A stretch of DNA of 64,000 nt from Dipteris shenzhenensis (taxonomy: Eukaryota; Polypodiophyta; Polypodiopsida; Gleicheniales). The translations under genes were made by a program, and so were the position numbers. This document shows positions 52,540 through 63,616 of this stretch, piece by piece. Location of the stretch: assembly GCA_047967505.1 (NCBI GenBank), contig CM106540.1, one strand, 5' to 3'. The notes under the pieces were generated by a model. The model was given only the letters and a program-made list of their open reading frames with translations. It was not told the origin of the DNA and searched no databases. Numbering within the stretch: position 1 is the first letter of the stretch; every line of letters starts with the position of its first letter.

Positions 52540-53525
52540 CTTGAGAGGTCTATTTGCACTTGGGATATAGTTCTGATTTTTTATTTTTTTGATTTTAGAT
52601 ACAAGAAGGACCGAGCCTACAACCAAGAAGCTCAAATCAAGGAAAGGGAAGCAGCATGAAGGAAAGGACTGGGCCCCTGCAGGAAGGAACCAGCCCCATT
52701 CTAGAAAGGAGTAAGGAGGGCCGACCCTGCAATCAGGAAGCTCAACAATAAAGTAGATTGGAATGTTAAATCGTGTGTCCACAGTGGGAGTATGGTAGCA
52801 TTGTGGAAACAGATGGACTTTTGAATAAGTTATTATTTTTTGCTACTGAAATGGGGGATTTATAAATCTTTTATTTTTTTATTGCTCGATTTTTTTGGCT
52901 CGCTCACTTTTTTTCTCTCTTTTTGGTAATCCTCTTGATGTGGATGGACAATTGCAATCCTACTTCCGTCTCTTCCATGTGTACTGAATCGAGGACTAGA
53001 TTATTATATCTAGACAGATTTGAAATACAGGTTTAAATATAATTTAAATAATTTTGAAATAGTTTTAAACAAACCTGAATAGATTTAAGAAGATCATAGT
53101 CAAATTTGAAAAAAACATATGAGCATATCTAAACAGATCTAAACATATTTCAAAATAGAATTAAAACACACTTATATAGATCTAAACAGATTAACATGCT
53201 TCCTATCTTTGAAGATAGGCCAAGATACAAGTTTTATATTGAAGTAGTAGATACTCAACAACCACAACAACCAAGCTGCTTGACTGATCTAGGAAAGTTC
53301 TATTTTCTTGACTTTTTAGGAGTTTATGGTGAATTTTCTCCATGCCCTATAGATTGAAGTAATCACATCCCTCACGCGCTATTATAATAAGACCATGTAT
53401 CCAACAAAATGCAAAGTTCACAAGAGACATTCACACACACACACACACACATAAAAAGATACCAAATCATTGAGTCGCCAAATGAGTGAAGATTCAAATT
53501 CATCAAAGAGAAGACCACAATACAA
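52540..53525. other. no recognisable gene
   Basis: T-rich and AT-rich. TCTAAACAGAT-type words repeat between 52995 and 53195, and a CA microsatellite lies at 53431-53452. Confidence 0.5.
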
Positions 53526-53529
53526 TAGT

Positions 53530-53890
53530 TTTAGTGCTGTTGCTACCAGTAGTTAGTGCTACTTGTAGTGGTTGGTGTAGCTGCTATAGTGCTGCTACTA
53601 GCTCAATTGCTGGTGGTTCATGCTACTATAGTGTTGCTAGAGCCTAGTAGTTAGTGCAGCTGCCATAGTGCTGCTACTAGAGATTGTGCAGTTGCTAGTG
53701 GTTGGTGCTACTTCTAGTGCTATTGTTAGTGTAGTTGCTAGTGGTTGGTACTGCTTCTAGTGCTATTTTTAGTGCTACTACTAGTGGTTGGTGATGCTGC
53801 TCAGTGTTGCTACTAGTGGTTAGGGATGCTGCTAATAGTTAGTGTTGTTGCGAGTGGTTGGTGTTGCTAGCGCTATTACATAGCATTAGA
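53530..53890. repeat. low-complexity TAGTGCTGCTACTAG repeats, block 1
   Basis: Continuous degenerate words of TAGTG(C/G)T, GCTGCTACTAG and AGTGGTTGGTG with no fixed period. Confidence 0.85.
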
Positions 53891-54740
53891 AGATGATAGC
53901 TTGTCATGCTATGTGCATTCCAAGGACATTGTATTAATTATAATAACATTACACTATAATAGCAACATTGCCTTGCTAAACAACATCATTATATTGAAAT
54001 AGCTTGAATATCTCAAACTGGTATTCACTTGAAAAGGTCCACAGTACAACAGTTTTAGTAGTCTCTGATCCAGCACAAGAGAGCATGCCCTCGAAGGGAT
54101 GAGCTGACTACAGCTTTTCACAAGGCCACTACAACTTCTTGCAAGCTTTGGGCTTGAAGTGGGGACTGGGTGGGGGAGTTGATTTGGCTTTTGGACCACT
54201 ACCTCATGTAGGCATCGATGTGCTCTGCTTTTCTATCGGGATGTCCATATGGTTCACACTAAAGCCTGCAACAACTACATGACTTCTTTCCTTTTGCTCC
54301 CTACTTGCACCTCCACTCGTGGTCTTCGGGGTCCTTCTGCCCCCTTCACATGTGAAGTCAGAGAATGTAAAGGTTAGTGCATATGTTCATCTTGTGACTC
54401 TAAAATTACTAAAGAACCAAAACTATCATACCTTTTTCAAATACGTCCATCTTTCACTTTTCAACTTTTTTACCAAGGATGTCCAGCAACAATAGGTCAT
54501 CCTACTCTACAGGTTCATCTTGCATGTAGATTCATCCTCAAGGTATTTCTCTTGCACTTTGGGCTCAGTTGGAGGGGAGATCCCCTTTCCACTACTTTAA
54601 ATTTCACTTGCATCCTCCTTCCCCATCTCTACTTTGTCATCGAAATTGGAAACAGGAGACAAAGCATCACACTTTGACTACTTTTGTGATGAACTCGCCT
54701 AAGACATTTGATACCCTACAAGTAATAATAGACTTAAATC
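53891..54740. other. no recognisable gene between the low-complexity blocks
   Basis: Short frames only (minus 54199-53954, plus 54569-54781). Neither is recognised. Confidence 0.4.
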
Positions 54741-54744
54741 CAAG

Positions 54745-55325
54745 AAATATGCTACAAGTTAGTGCTACTGATAGTTGTTGATAATGAGAGTTCAAGGTAA
54801 TGCTATTTGGTTCTAGTGCAAGGTAGTGTGCTCTAGTGCAAGATAGTGCTACTTAGATCTGTACTTATGCTTGTTAGTGTAGCTCTGATAGTGTTAGTTA
54901 GAGCTGAGCTAGCACTACTACTTGTTAGTGCTCTAATAGTGCTACTGCTTTATAGTTACTAGTGCTTAATAGTGCTACTGCCTTATTGTTACTAGTGCTT
55001 GCTAGTGCTCTAATAGTGCTAAGTGCTTGTTGATGCTCTAGTAGTGATCCAATAGTCCTAGTTAGTGCTGTCTTATTCTTGCTAGTGCTCTAATAGTGTT
55101 GGTCAGATATGTGCTAGAACTTGTCTAGTGCTTGTTAGTCCTCTAATAGGGCAAATACTTGTTAGTACTATAATAGGGCCAGTGCTTATTAGCTATGGTA
55201 GTGAATGTTGGTGGTCTAATAGTGCCTATTAGTGCACTAATAGTGCTCGTCATAGATGTGCTACTAGAGTAATAAAGCTTGTAAGTTCTATGCTAGTGCT
55301 CAAAACAGTGACCCAGTTAGTGTTG
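54745..55325. repeat. low-complexity CTAGTGCTCTAATAGTGCT repeats, block 2
   Basis: Dozens of TAGTGCT/TTAGTGCT words, often as CTTGTTAGTGCTCTAATAG. Related to block 1 but with more AATAG. Confidence 0.85.
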
Positions 55326-55424
55326 GTGAGAACTTACCCTCAAAGGCCAAAACATGTGGTTTAGTTTCTTCATGTGGTACTGTGGTTTAGTTTCTACCAC
55401 CAATGACCTTGCAGGATCAGTAAC

Positions 55425-56770
55425 TCATTGCCCATCACCATGATGCATGCAGGCTTGCTTGGTGGTGCATAACTGGGCAAAGCAAAAAAGATGGTAAGGG
55501 TGTTTCCATGGTAGCATGCAAACACCATGTACCTCATCATCATCGAGGCTAAGGCCGCATCCAATACAATAACCTTCTACCACCAAAAGGATGGATTTCC
55601 TATTGCCTAGTAGGCAAGACACATGGGGCAAAAATATTGTTCAGACTCTGCTGCATACATGTTGGAGCATATGCCGACCAAAGTCTATATGCACCTCAGC
55701 TTTCCTCAATTCCACATCCCTTTGGTGCAATTCTTCCGACAAACACAATTTTTTGAAAATCATCTCCCATCTATTTATAAAATTCAAAGTCTTGTAAGCA
55801 CCAAAGTTTGGGCGTATGAGAGAAACATACCTCTGCAACATCCATGACAACCTTAACATTGCTAGTGCTATCATCCTCCATGTAGGAAAATGTGGATCTC
55901 AAAGTTTCTATTTTGACTTGCAACTTCTGTTTTTCTGATTTATCAATTGTAGTCTCATATGACTCCATGTCCATCTTCACCTTTTAGGTTGCCGCGCACA
56001 TGCCTGGAGTTTCATGCAGCTGGCATTTTGTCTTTTCAAGCGACACCGTTGCCTTGTCGTATTTGTCCCTCACCACAGCTAGCTTCTCTTGTCTATCTTG
56101 CAATAGTGATTTTGCAGATTTTAAATTCTTGGACCTGTCATCTTCAGTGCTTGGAGTTACAACCTTTGGCTGCTCCCATCGTAACAAACACCTCCTCTAA
56201 GAGAATAAGCATTTGATTAGGAAGCTATAGGGTTTGCAAATTTTCTGTTGTTGCTATCTTCCTTCAAATTCCTGCTTACCCACTTTTCCATCTTTTGTTC
56301 GAGCTTGTTTTGATGTTGAACCAGGGAAATTACGCTCTCAGCAAATTCTGCCCATGCAATCAAGCCTTGATTTGTACAACCACCCTATCCATACTCAAAA
56401 GAAAATCCTCTTGCAAACGAGAAGGACAACTCCATGTTGATAGAAAGTTCTTCATAAACCTTCAAATGGAGTTCTAATAGCTGGGTGTAAACCTGGGGCC
56501 TGACATGCCGACACTTTATTTTATCTTTCCCCTACCTGAGTTGGACAAAAACAGTCAACTAATACCTGTATATAACATCAACTTTCGTGAGTTGGCGTGG
56601 GTTTAGGTCCACCAAGCCATACTCCAAGTGGAAGTCCTGCTTGGTCTTGCAAAACACCTTCTGGCAAGAAGTCTCAATGTGGGGTGCTTGCCACCTTGAT
56701 GACATTGCGCAAAAAAAGAAGCGCATCCTCGTATTGGAAAAAAATATAGATACAGTCCAAAAACACACAC
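55425..56770 (-). pseudogene. decayed coiled-coil plus Cys/His-rich protein, unknown family
   Basis: Read on the minus strand through several frames: FHLEYGLVDLNPRQLTKVD (about 56660-56590), QVYTQLLELHLKVYEELSIN, then a long charged helix SKNLKSAKSLLQDRQEKLAV and KATVSLEKTKCQLHE (56140-56010), KSEKQKLQVKIETLRSTF (about 55940-55880), SEELHQRDVELRKAEVHIDF, and finally a Cys/His block YCIGCGLSL...GVCMLPWKHPYHLFCFAQLC...ACMHH (55580-55440). CxxC...C-x-P-x-x-H-x-Y-H-x-x-C looks like a RING-type or related zinc-binding fold. The continuous coiled-coil then zinc-domain order supports one original protein. Stops and shifts show it is dead, or that introns interrupt it. Confidence 0.5.
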
Positions 56771-57949
56771 AATTACAGACACAGTTAGAGAGACATAAAA
56801 TACAGATAAAGATACTACAAAAATAGACATGATAGAAGGTCTCTCATAGGCTCAAAATTGAAGCCTCTACAATGGCAAGCGTGGTTTTTATAATGCAAAA
56901 ACTTAGAACGCAACAAAGCGATGCATGATCAAATGAAAGGCGCAGAGTTGTAGTTACAGGCAACCTTTGAGTGGACCCAGACAAAATCCCTGGGCAAAAG
57001 CGTGTTACCAGCTCTCACCTGGCACGATTTGTAGGCAACGATGTCTCAAGAAGTTGAAGGCAACTTGCACCAACTCACAATTTGTAGCGACTAAGGAAAG
57101 AGTTCACACACAAAGGAAGTTGACGACAGAGGCCTTGCCTGCCATAAAACAAACACTATGGTCGATCGAACAAGAAACGAGGGAATGTCTCTCCGAGGTG
57201 AGAGATACAATGTTGTTGTGCGGGTAGCATATTCCCACAACATAGAGTGGAGTGCCAATTTCTTAAATCAAAATTCATCCAGTAGCCAGTCGAAGTTTTG
57301 ATGCTAAAGCACTGCCAAATTCCAATCAATATTCTCCATCAAATTCATTCAGAGACTTCAGATACACATAAATGCAATATTAATCTATTTGGAAGCTATT
57401 GGCAGCTAGTCAATCTATGTTACTGCACAGAATTCCTTTCAAGTTTGGATGGTGAGGGGAAAAAAATAAGTCACTCGTGATGACAGAAAGCATGTGCATA
57501 CTAAGGTCGTTGCCAAGATTTTTGCAGGTCGCATCAGCTCATGGTTGATAGTAAAAGGTAAGGAAAGAGCTCATGCACAGAGTAGGTCGCACCACCTCAT
57601 GATGAAAGGAGTCATTGAGTTAGTTGGTACACCAAGTCACTTATCAATGATTTTAGTTGCTAAGGTGGTACTAGTGGGGCACCACTATTTAGCATATGCA
57701 AGTGTACCACCTCAACATGCTACACCCTCTTACCAAACGATTGTTTGCATCAAAAATTGGCCACCATGAATCTGCTCCTATGCTCAACCAGTCCTGCAAA
57801 AACAATTCTCCCCTAGCAAGGAGCCTCCATCCTAGACTGAACCTCCTCATGGATGCAAATTAATAGATTCTTGACTACACAACCATCTCCGACTAGTTGC
57901 CGATCATCAAGCAAATGGGTTGCCCAAAATCAGACCTTCTCCTACCTTT
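56771..57949. other. no recognisable gene
   Basis: Plus frames at 56967-57227 and 57494-57769 are open for 86-91 codons but unrecognised. The second begins HTKVVAKIFAGRISSWLIV. Confidence 0.4.
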
Positions 57950-57959
57950 GTATTACTGC

Positions 57960-58745
57960 CATCTTCTGCTAAGGCATGAACCAAGCTCACCTCTTCCTTC
58001 TCATTTTGTGATAGTATCGAACCCCTTCTTGCGGCGGAGTTTCTCGACCTTAATGTCATATGCCACTTTTAGCCTTGTCTCATCATCGAGATTTTCCAAC
58101 TCTATTAGCCTTTCTAGAATCATATATGCTACTCTTAGCCTTGTCTCATTGAGATTTTCCAGCTCTATTAGACTTTCTATTGGCTCTTAGCCTTGTCTTC
58201 TTGAGATTTTCCAGCTCTATTAGCCTTTCTAGAATCGCCTAATCTGATAATATATCTCTAATTGAAACTTTGAGGCTTGGAACTATGAATTCCATTGGAA
58301 TGATTGCTTTGGCACCAAATGCTAGGCTAAAGGGCATGTAGTTGATAGAGACCTTATATGCCATTCTCAATATGCCCAAAGTGCTGCAGTGAGTTTATGT
58401 TCTTGGTCATTACAATTGGCCTCCACCGTGCATGTAATTGTGTTGCACAAGGTCTTATTCGAGCTCTAGGCTTGTCCATTAGCTTGCGGGTAGTAAGGAA
58501 GGTATAGATTTCCTGTGGATGATGAGGGACTCGCTTATTAGTATGAAAATTGTATCATTAACAAAGTGTGTCCCTAGATCGTACAAGAACATAGCAATCA
58601 TTCTCACATCAACTGTCTTGGTGGCCTTGGCTTCAACCCACTTTGTAAAAGAATCTATGGCCACGATAATGTATCGAGCCCGAATTCTTTTAGCTCTGCT
58701 GGACTAATTGGTCCCATAAAGTAGATACCCCATTTTTCAAATGGT
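57960..58745 (-). pseudogene. Ty3/gypsy integrase, part after the nested insertion
   Basis: On the minus strand: YIIVAIDSFTKWVEAKATK (the first catalytic Asp region, about 58690-58620), LGTHFVNDTI, ESLIIHRKSIP, then in other frames AYKVSINYMPFSLAFGAKAI, PMEFIVPSLKVSIRD and LERLIELENLKK (58340-58170). The C-terminal coding stretch overlaps three tandem copies of a TTAGCCTTGTCT...GAGATTTTCCA unit (58069-58245). The upstream domains of the same gene lie at 61272-62200. Confidence 0.8.
58069..58245. repeat. tandem repeat (~50-66 bp unit, 3 copies) within the gypsy remnant
   Basis: TTAGCCTTGTCT(C)..GAGATTTTCCA(A/G)CTCTATTAG begins at about 58069, 58135 and 58187. TTTCTAGAATC follows copies 1 and 3. 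Confidence 0.85.
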
Positions 58746-58750
58746 TGATC
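58746..58750. repeat. target-site duplication TGATC, left copy
   Basis: TGATC at 58746-58750 and again at 61267-61271, directly outside the two LTRs. Confidence 0.9.
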
Positions 58751-59095
58751 TGTTGGGGAGTGGAAGAGAAGATGGACATCATGGAGAAGAGTGTGGAAAC
58801 CAAATGGCAAAATGTTCCATTGAATTGAGAGGATGTTCTCTCCTTTATAGAATGGGAGAGAGGGTGGCCTAAATCAATGGCACCTCTCCTACATCAAAGG
58901 AGGTAGCTCCTAAATCATAGGAACTCCACAATCATAAGTACCACCCCATGTGGGGGGCCTTACATTACATCATCACTTGTGTTATGGCCTATGGCACTAA
59001 GTGTGTCTCTTCTACACACACACACACACAACCATGTGACTGCTAGTGGATGCACACATACACCTAGCAAGCCCTTAATCACACATATCCCAATA
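58751..59095 (-). repeat. left (3') LTR of the compact element, 345 bp
   Basis: Starts TGTTGGGGAGTGG and ends CCCAATA (CA changed to TA). Contains CTCTCCTTTATAGAATGG and a CA microsatellite (59016-59030). It carries ~60 bp (about 58883-58942) absent from the right LTR. Confidence 0.93.
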
Positions 59096-59096
59096 T

Positions 59097-59108
59097 ACCC
59101 CCCCTTAA
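59097..59108 (-). other. polypurine tract of the compact element
   Basis: TTAAGGGGGGGT on the minus strand, next to the 3' LTR. Confidence 0.65.
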
Positions 59109-59499
59109 GGGTTTGCCTCTTGCTATGTTAAGGATACATCTAGTCACATAGTTTCACAAGCCATCTCATGGTGGTCAAGGATAAATCTATGGCTACGATT
59201 TCATGCTAGCAAGAATGCCCAAGGGTCAAGGTTTACAAAAATGGGATAGACCCCCCCAAATGGTTATCTCCCTTGCATGTATAAGGATTAATCTTAGGCC
59301 TTTGTGTAGACCTAGTTTCTCATCTCTGCAAGAGGTACCATGGAGGCAAACACATATCACATGGCCTACATCATATGGTGACCAGAGGTGATTTACAAAA
59401 GATAAAACACAAAACACATAACATTCTTTTTGAAGTACTGCTTCAGGCAGAGAATCTCAAAATTGACCAAGTGATGACTAAAGTTCAATATGTTGGACT

Positions 59500-60141
59500 C
59501 TAGAAAGCCCAATCTATCACAAAATTTGATTCTTCATTTGCTGATGGAGTTCTTCCTTCAACAAAATTTGCTTTGTTGTTGATGTAGCTCTTTTTCACAA
59601 GATATGCTTCACTTTCCTTGGAGTTGTAGGAGCCATTTCTCTCCTCTTCCAAAAGAGAAGCTTCAATATCCACTAAGTTGGATGTGAAAGTGTTGCTATA
59701 CTTGATGTTGTTGTTGTAGAAGCTCTTGTTGAAACCTTTGTTGATGTAGCTCTTTTCCTTGTTCTCCTTGATCTTCTTCTTGTCTTCAAGCTCTTCCTCA
59801 ATGTGGCTGGTCTTTCCACAAAAGCATTCTAATATTTTATGAATAAGTATCTTCATCTTTGAGTGCTTACCTTTGGCACCAAATATCTTGTCGAGTGTCT
59901 TCCATGCATCATGTGAAGTGTCCTTTCCATCAATGTGATGAATATATTCATTAATAAGACCAAAAGAAACAATTGCTAGAGCCTTTTCATCTTTTACTGT
60001 CCATGCTATTTCACCTTTTCTTATTGAAGGTTTCTTCTTTCCACAAGCAATATTCCATAGACCTTTCTTCATGAGAATGAACTTGACCTTGGTCTGCCAA
60101 GTATGGAAAGAATGACCATCTATCTTACTCATGTTAGCCAT
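59500..60141 (-). CDS. copia-type gag protein, intact 213-codon frame
   Basis: MANMSKIDGHSFHTWQTKVK opens the frame. The copia gag fold follows: W..KVKFILMKKGLW (residues about 15-30), W-KDEKALAIVSFGL (about 47-63), YIHHIDGKDTSHDAWKTLDK (about 66-85) and a KMKIL stretch. This is the gag-polypeptide pattern of Ty1/copia capsid proteins, in which W, D-KA---I and A-W--L--IF are conserved. After about residue 108 the protein becomes Lys/Asn/Glu-rich, and no zinc knuckle is seen. It ends NFVIDWAF, where protease would start, so pol has been deleted. The Met chosen is the one directly before the conserved N-terminus. An open frame in an otherwise decayed region suggests a young insertion or a useful capsid gene. 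Confidence 0.85.
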   Translation of the reverse strand: MANMSKIDGHSFHTWQTKVKFILMKKGLWNIACGKKKPSIRKGEIAWTVKDEKALAIVSFGLINEYIHHIDGKDTSHDAWKTLDKIFGAKGKHSKMKILIHKILECFCGKTSHIEEELEDKKKIKENKEKSYINKGFNKSFYNNNIKYSNTFTSNLVDIEASLLEEERNGSYNSKESEAYLVKKSYINNKANFVEGRTPSANEESNFVIDWAF

Positions 60142-60967
60142 TAGGAACGTCTTACCTCTTACAAGGCAGTGTCTATTCCTTCACAAAATAGCATTCAAAC
60201 ATATTCAATTCAAAATATATCATAAATGCATCATGAGCATTTACCAAAATTGTCAAACTGCAGGACAGTGCTCCAAAGATAAGACTAAAAAATGCCTCAA
60301 ATCACTTCCAAAACATCCAAAAGCCCAAAGATAACTGCGATAATAATGAAACTTTCTTGCACTTAACCATATTCAATAGTTCATATTAGAAGCAAATATC
60401 ACTATTACCCCCAAATTGAACCAGTTTGAAGTTCGAGGGTGCAATTGAAGCTGAAGAGAAAAGCTTTGAGACAGCTTTCAAAGGCAACTGGAACCCTGCA
60501 TACCAGAGAAGGTCCACTAGCAAGGAATCACACAATGTTGCACCAGATCGTCGGTGAGAAGTGCACCATTTCTGACTGGTCTTTTGCTTATTTCGCCTCG
60601 TTGCAGCAACTATTGGGCCTCAAACTTGAACATAAGACATCTTGTAGTCGCCCACCCGTGGCAAGAGGAATAGATGAATGGTCACGGCTATGGGCAGAAT
60701 TACGTGAAAGGTCACTGAATATAGGAAGTGTTGGCATGAGGAAAGAGACAAGCATTGCTTAATTCCACCAAGTCAGAGATTTTCCCCAAGACGAGGGATC
60801 TTTAGCTCAGAGGGCTTGGCAAATGGCACAGCAGAATAGAGAGAACAAAGCTAAGCAAAATCTAATGGAAAAGAGGGTAGAAATGAAGAAGGTGGAGGGT
60901 GGAGAAGAAGATGATGAGGTGGCATATTGAAGCTAGAATGGGCTAGGGGCTCAAGGAGGGTAGAAAG
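60142..60967 (-). other. 5' leader of the compact element
   Basis: About 0.8 kb between primer site and gag with no coding motif. The frames on the plus strand (60439-60762) are opposite to the element and unrecognised. Confidence 0.6.
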
Positions 60968-60979
60968 GCTCTGATACCA
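60968..60979 (-). promoter_or_regulatory. primer binding site, initiator-Met tRNA (compact element)
   Basis: TGGTATCAGAGC on the minus strand, 2 bp inside the right LTR. Confidence 0.92.
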
Positions 60980-60981
60980 CA

Positions 60982-61266
60982 TGTTGGGGAGTGGGAGAGA
61001 AGATGGACATCATGGAGAAGAGTGTGGGAACCAAAGGGCAAAATGTTCCATTGAGTTGAGAGGAAGTCCTCTCTTTTATAGAATGGGAGAAAGGGTGGCC
61101 TAAATCAGGTATCACCCCATGTGGGGGGCCTTGCATTACATCATCACTTATGTCATGGCCTATGGCACTAAGTGTGCCTCTTCTACACACACACACACAC
61201 AACCATATGACTGCTAGTGGATGCACACATGCACCTAGCAAGCCCTTGATCACACTTATCCCAACA
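60982..61266 (-). repeat. right (5') LTR of the compact element, 285 bp
   Basis: Same ends as the left LTR (TGTTGGG...CCCAACA). It lacks a ~60-bp internal segment and has a handful of substitutions. CA microsatellite at about 61187-61201. Confidence 0.93.
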
Positions 61267-61271
61267 TGATC

Positions 61272-62200
61272 TGTAAGGACTCCTATCAGGGGTATGTAGT
61301 CTTAGTTGTGAGGTATGGAGGCTCATTGGAAAGGATCACTATATTTAACAAACTCAACAACATTTGCAAAGGGCTTGGATTTCCATAATCCTGCTTGCAA
61401 CACCTTGCGGGCCACTTGCGATGCTTGAATAGGCTCCTTCTAAGACCTCCACAAATTCATCTTCACAGATGCAGTGATGAATTATGCCATCCTTACACAT
61501 TTGGTGGAGTTGGCCGGCTATCAATTGATATGGAGACGCATCGTTAATGAGTTCTCTAGCCCTATCCTTATTTAGGGCTTGTCTTGAGAAAATCCATTGG
61601 CTAAAAAGTGTCTAATTTCTTGAGCCCATTCTAGAAATAGATACACAAGGAATAGTGGGGCATCCAAAAGATCATTTTCCACTCCTATTTCCGGCTCACC
61701 GTTTGGGAATATGGGACATGTGGTCGGCCATAAAGTGTGTGCATTCCTTCCGTATAGCAATGGTGAAATCAAACTCTAGAAACATAAGCTATAAGCCTCC
61801 TTTCCAGCAACTCTAGAATCCATCTAGGAAGCTATAAGCCTCCTTTCCAACAACTCTACGTAGAAAATGCTTCGTAAAGCGTAGTGGGTAGTGGTCCTTT
61901 TAAGTCACGACATTGACCTTTTTTAGATCTACACATACTTGGATCTTGCCATTATTTTTTAGCACTATGATGATGAGGTATACCCCATCCATATGCTCAA
62001 TCTTGTAGATGAATCCTATGTCGATTAACTTCTGTATCTCTCCTCTTACAATCTTCACATACTTTGGACTCATAGGATAGGGTCCCTGTTACGCTCTAGC
62101 CGAGGTAGCATGACCTCGGAAGAATCAGTCGACATTTCCCTTATAGGATCTATCTCTGTAAAATATATGTTTGCGCTTCATGTAAATGATCGGGAGGGAT
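61272..62200 (-). pseudogene. Ty3/gypsy RT start and RNase H-integrase linker, before the nested insertion
   Basis: On the minus strand: a pre-RT segment EMSTDSSEVMLPRLERN (about 62150-62100), then RT start PMSPKYVKIVRGEIQKLIDI, GFIYKIEHMDGVYLIIIV, GKIQVCVDLKKVNVV, DHYPLRFTKHFLRRV and GKEAYSFLDGF (62090-61820). RT stops there: the active-site half and RNase H are deleted. The trace jumps to the linker CTHFMADHMSHIP, then PNGEPEIGVENDLLDAPLFL, EWAQEIRHFLANGFSQD and SPYQLIAGQLHQMCKDGI (61780-61470). The integrase continues on the other side of the nested element (58745 downward). In-frame stops occur throughout. Confidence 0.82.
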
Positions 62201-62344
62201 TTAATGTCAAGGTCCTAGGTGAGGGCTGATAGCACCAGACTAGATAGATCTGAGACCAAGGGCCTAGTGCAAAGATTGTGCCTAGGGGCAAGGAATTAAA
62301 TGCATCCCAAGAGAGGGGTGAAATGTTGCATTAGGAAGGCCCTA

Positions 62345-62553
62345 TATGGATGACATGTGGCATCTAGATCTATCTAGGGATTTGGGGTTTGCTAAGGCTA
62401 GTGAGAGAAGAAAAGGAATTGATTTACGTGATTTCGAATGCAGATCTCTGTCTCTCGCTTGGAAGTCTTGGCAGAATAGGCTGGGAGGAGAATCAGGGTG
62501 CTACTCCCGTGATCTGTCAGAACAGCTTAGTATTAGAGACAAGGAGGTTGACA
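62345..62553 (+). repeat. end of a 5' LTR (start not determined)
   Basis: GGAGGTTGACA precedes the primer site at 62556, so an LTR should end at about 62553. The left boundary and the partner LTR are not visible; the partner would lie beyond the window. Confidence 0.45.
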
Positions 62554-62555
62554 GT

Positions 62556-62567
62556 TGGTATCAGAGC
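62556..62567 (+). promoter_or_regulatory. primer binding site, initiator-Met tRNA (element at window end)
   Basis: TGGTATCAGAGC, extended to TGGTATCAGAGCGCAGG, on the plus strand. Confidence 0.88.
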
Positions 62568-63616
62568 GCAGGCTTGGAATTAGAGAAGGGACGAACGCTG
62601 GTTTACGTAGCTGTCGCAGAGCGTGAGAAAGAAAAGAATCGACGTTAGTCAGCGGAAAGTCCGAGGGGAGACACCGATTGGATGCAGTGGCCCGTGAGCG
62701 GCGAAATTGAAGGCTGGCTGGTCGACGAGCAGTAACGGGCTAACGGCGCATGCAAGAGCTCACAAGCTGGATGTTTGACAATTGCCCAAGGATCAGCCTT
62801 GGCCCGTCGCGTGGGCAGGGATCCATCTGAAGATCGCGTGAGCTGTGGAGGACCTGGTATGCACGTCGTCCGGGGGCTTGGCCAGAACTGTCGATGCACA
62901 GGTTGGTGGCTTGGAGGCGTATTTCATCGCGGACCTTGCCGCTCGTCAATTGACGCTCGGTTGGAGAGGGCAGAGAGTTCCAAGTGACCCTTCCTACTGG
63001 TTGGTCACAAGGCCCTTGCTGGGCCACGTGTGGTGTTTCGGGAGTGCCATACATGAATGTTGGGCTCCACCCGTTGGTGGAGGACTGACTGATAGAGCTG
63101 GCGTGAGGCAAACAGTGTTCAGTGTTGCAAGTGATTCGATTGCTGGTTGTGTTCGGTGATCGTTGGTAGAAGTCAGTGTACGGATGACTGGTGAGAGCTG
63201 AGAGCAGGCCGTACGTGCAAGCTGTGGGATTCGAATTCCAGGGAGCACTTTATCTATTTTCCCTTCTGGTTTTCGTTATTCCTGTTTTGTCGGAAGCAGT
63301 TAGACTTTTGTGGTTGTAGCAGAGGTCGCAGTTTATGATGCTATAGCAAGAACAAATTATGCTTGAGCAGCTGCCTGTGTGCTTCAGTTGAATTAGACTG
63401 CAGGAATTTCCCTAGTATAGGGAAAAGCGCCATCTGTGATATATGCCTGTATTAAATGCTTGATCAGTGTGAATGTGGGATTGCAGGAATTTCCTAGTAT
63501 AGGGAATTGTGTTCAGAGTGTCAGTACCCTGAATTGTGTCAGCTTGTGATTACAGTGTTCTAGGGGTGTTTAAAAAAAAAAAAAGAGGCCCCAAAACAAA
63601 ACACCTACTGAACTAA

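Larger units (their letters stand above)
58751..61266 (-). mobile_element. compact gag-only copia-type LTR element, 2.5 kb
   Basis: LTRs begin TGTTGGG and end CCCAACA, a 7-bp inverted tip that is perfect in the right copy. A Met-tRNA primer site lies beside the right LTR (element on the minus strand), an open copia-type gag (60141-59500) follows, and a C/G-rich polypurine tract lies beside the left LTR. The 1.9 kb internal part has no room for protease-integrase-RT, and the frame stops at FVIDWAF, where a copia protease motif (VIDSGA) would begin. The TGATC duplication flanks it. It is nested in a gypsy integrase gene. It is non-autonomous and would depend on a full-length relative for pol. 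Confidence 0.93.
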
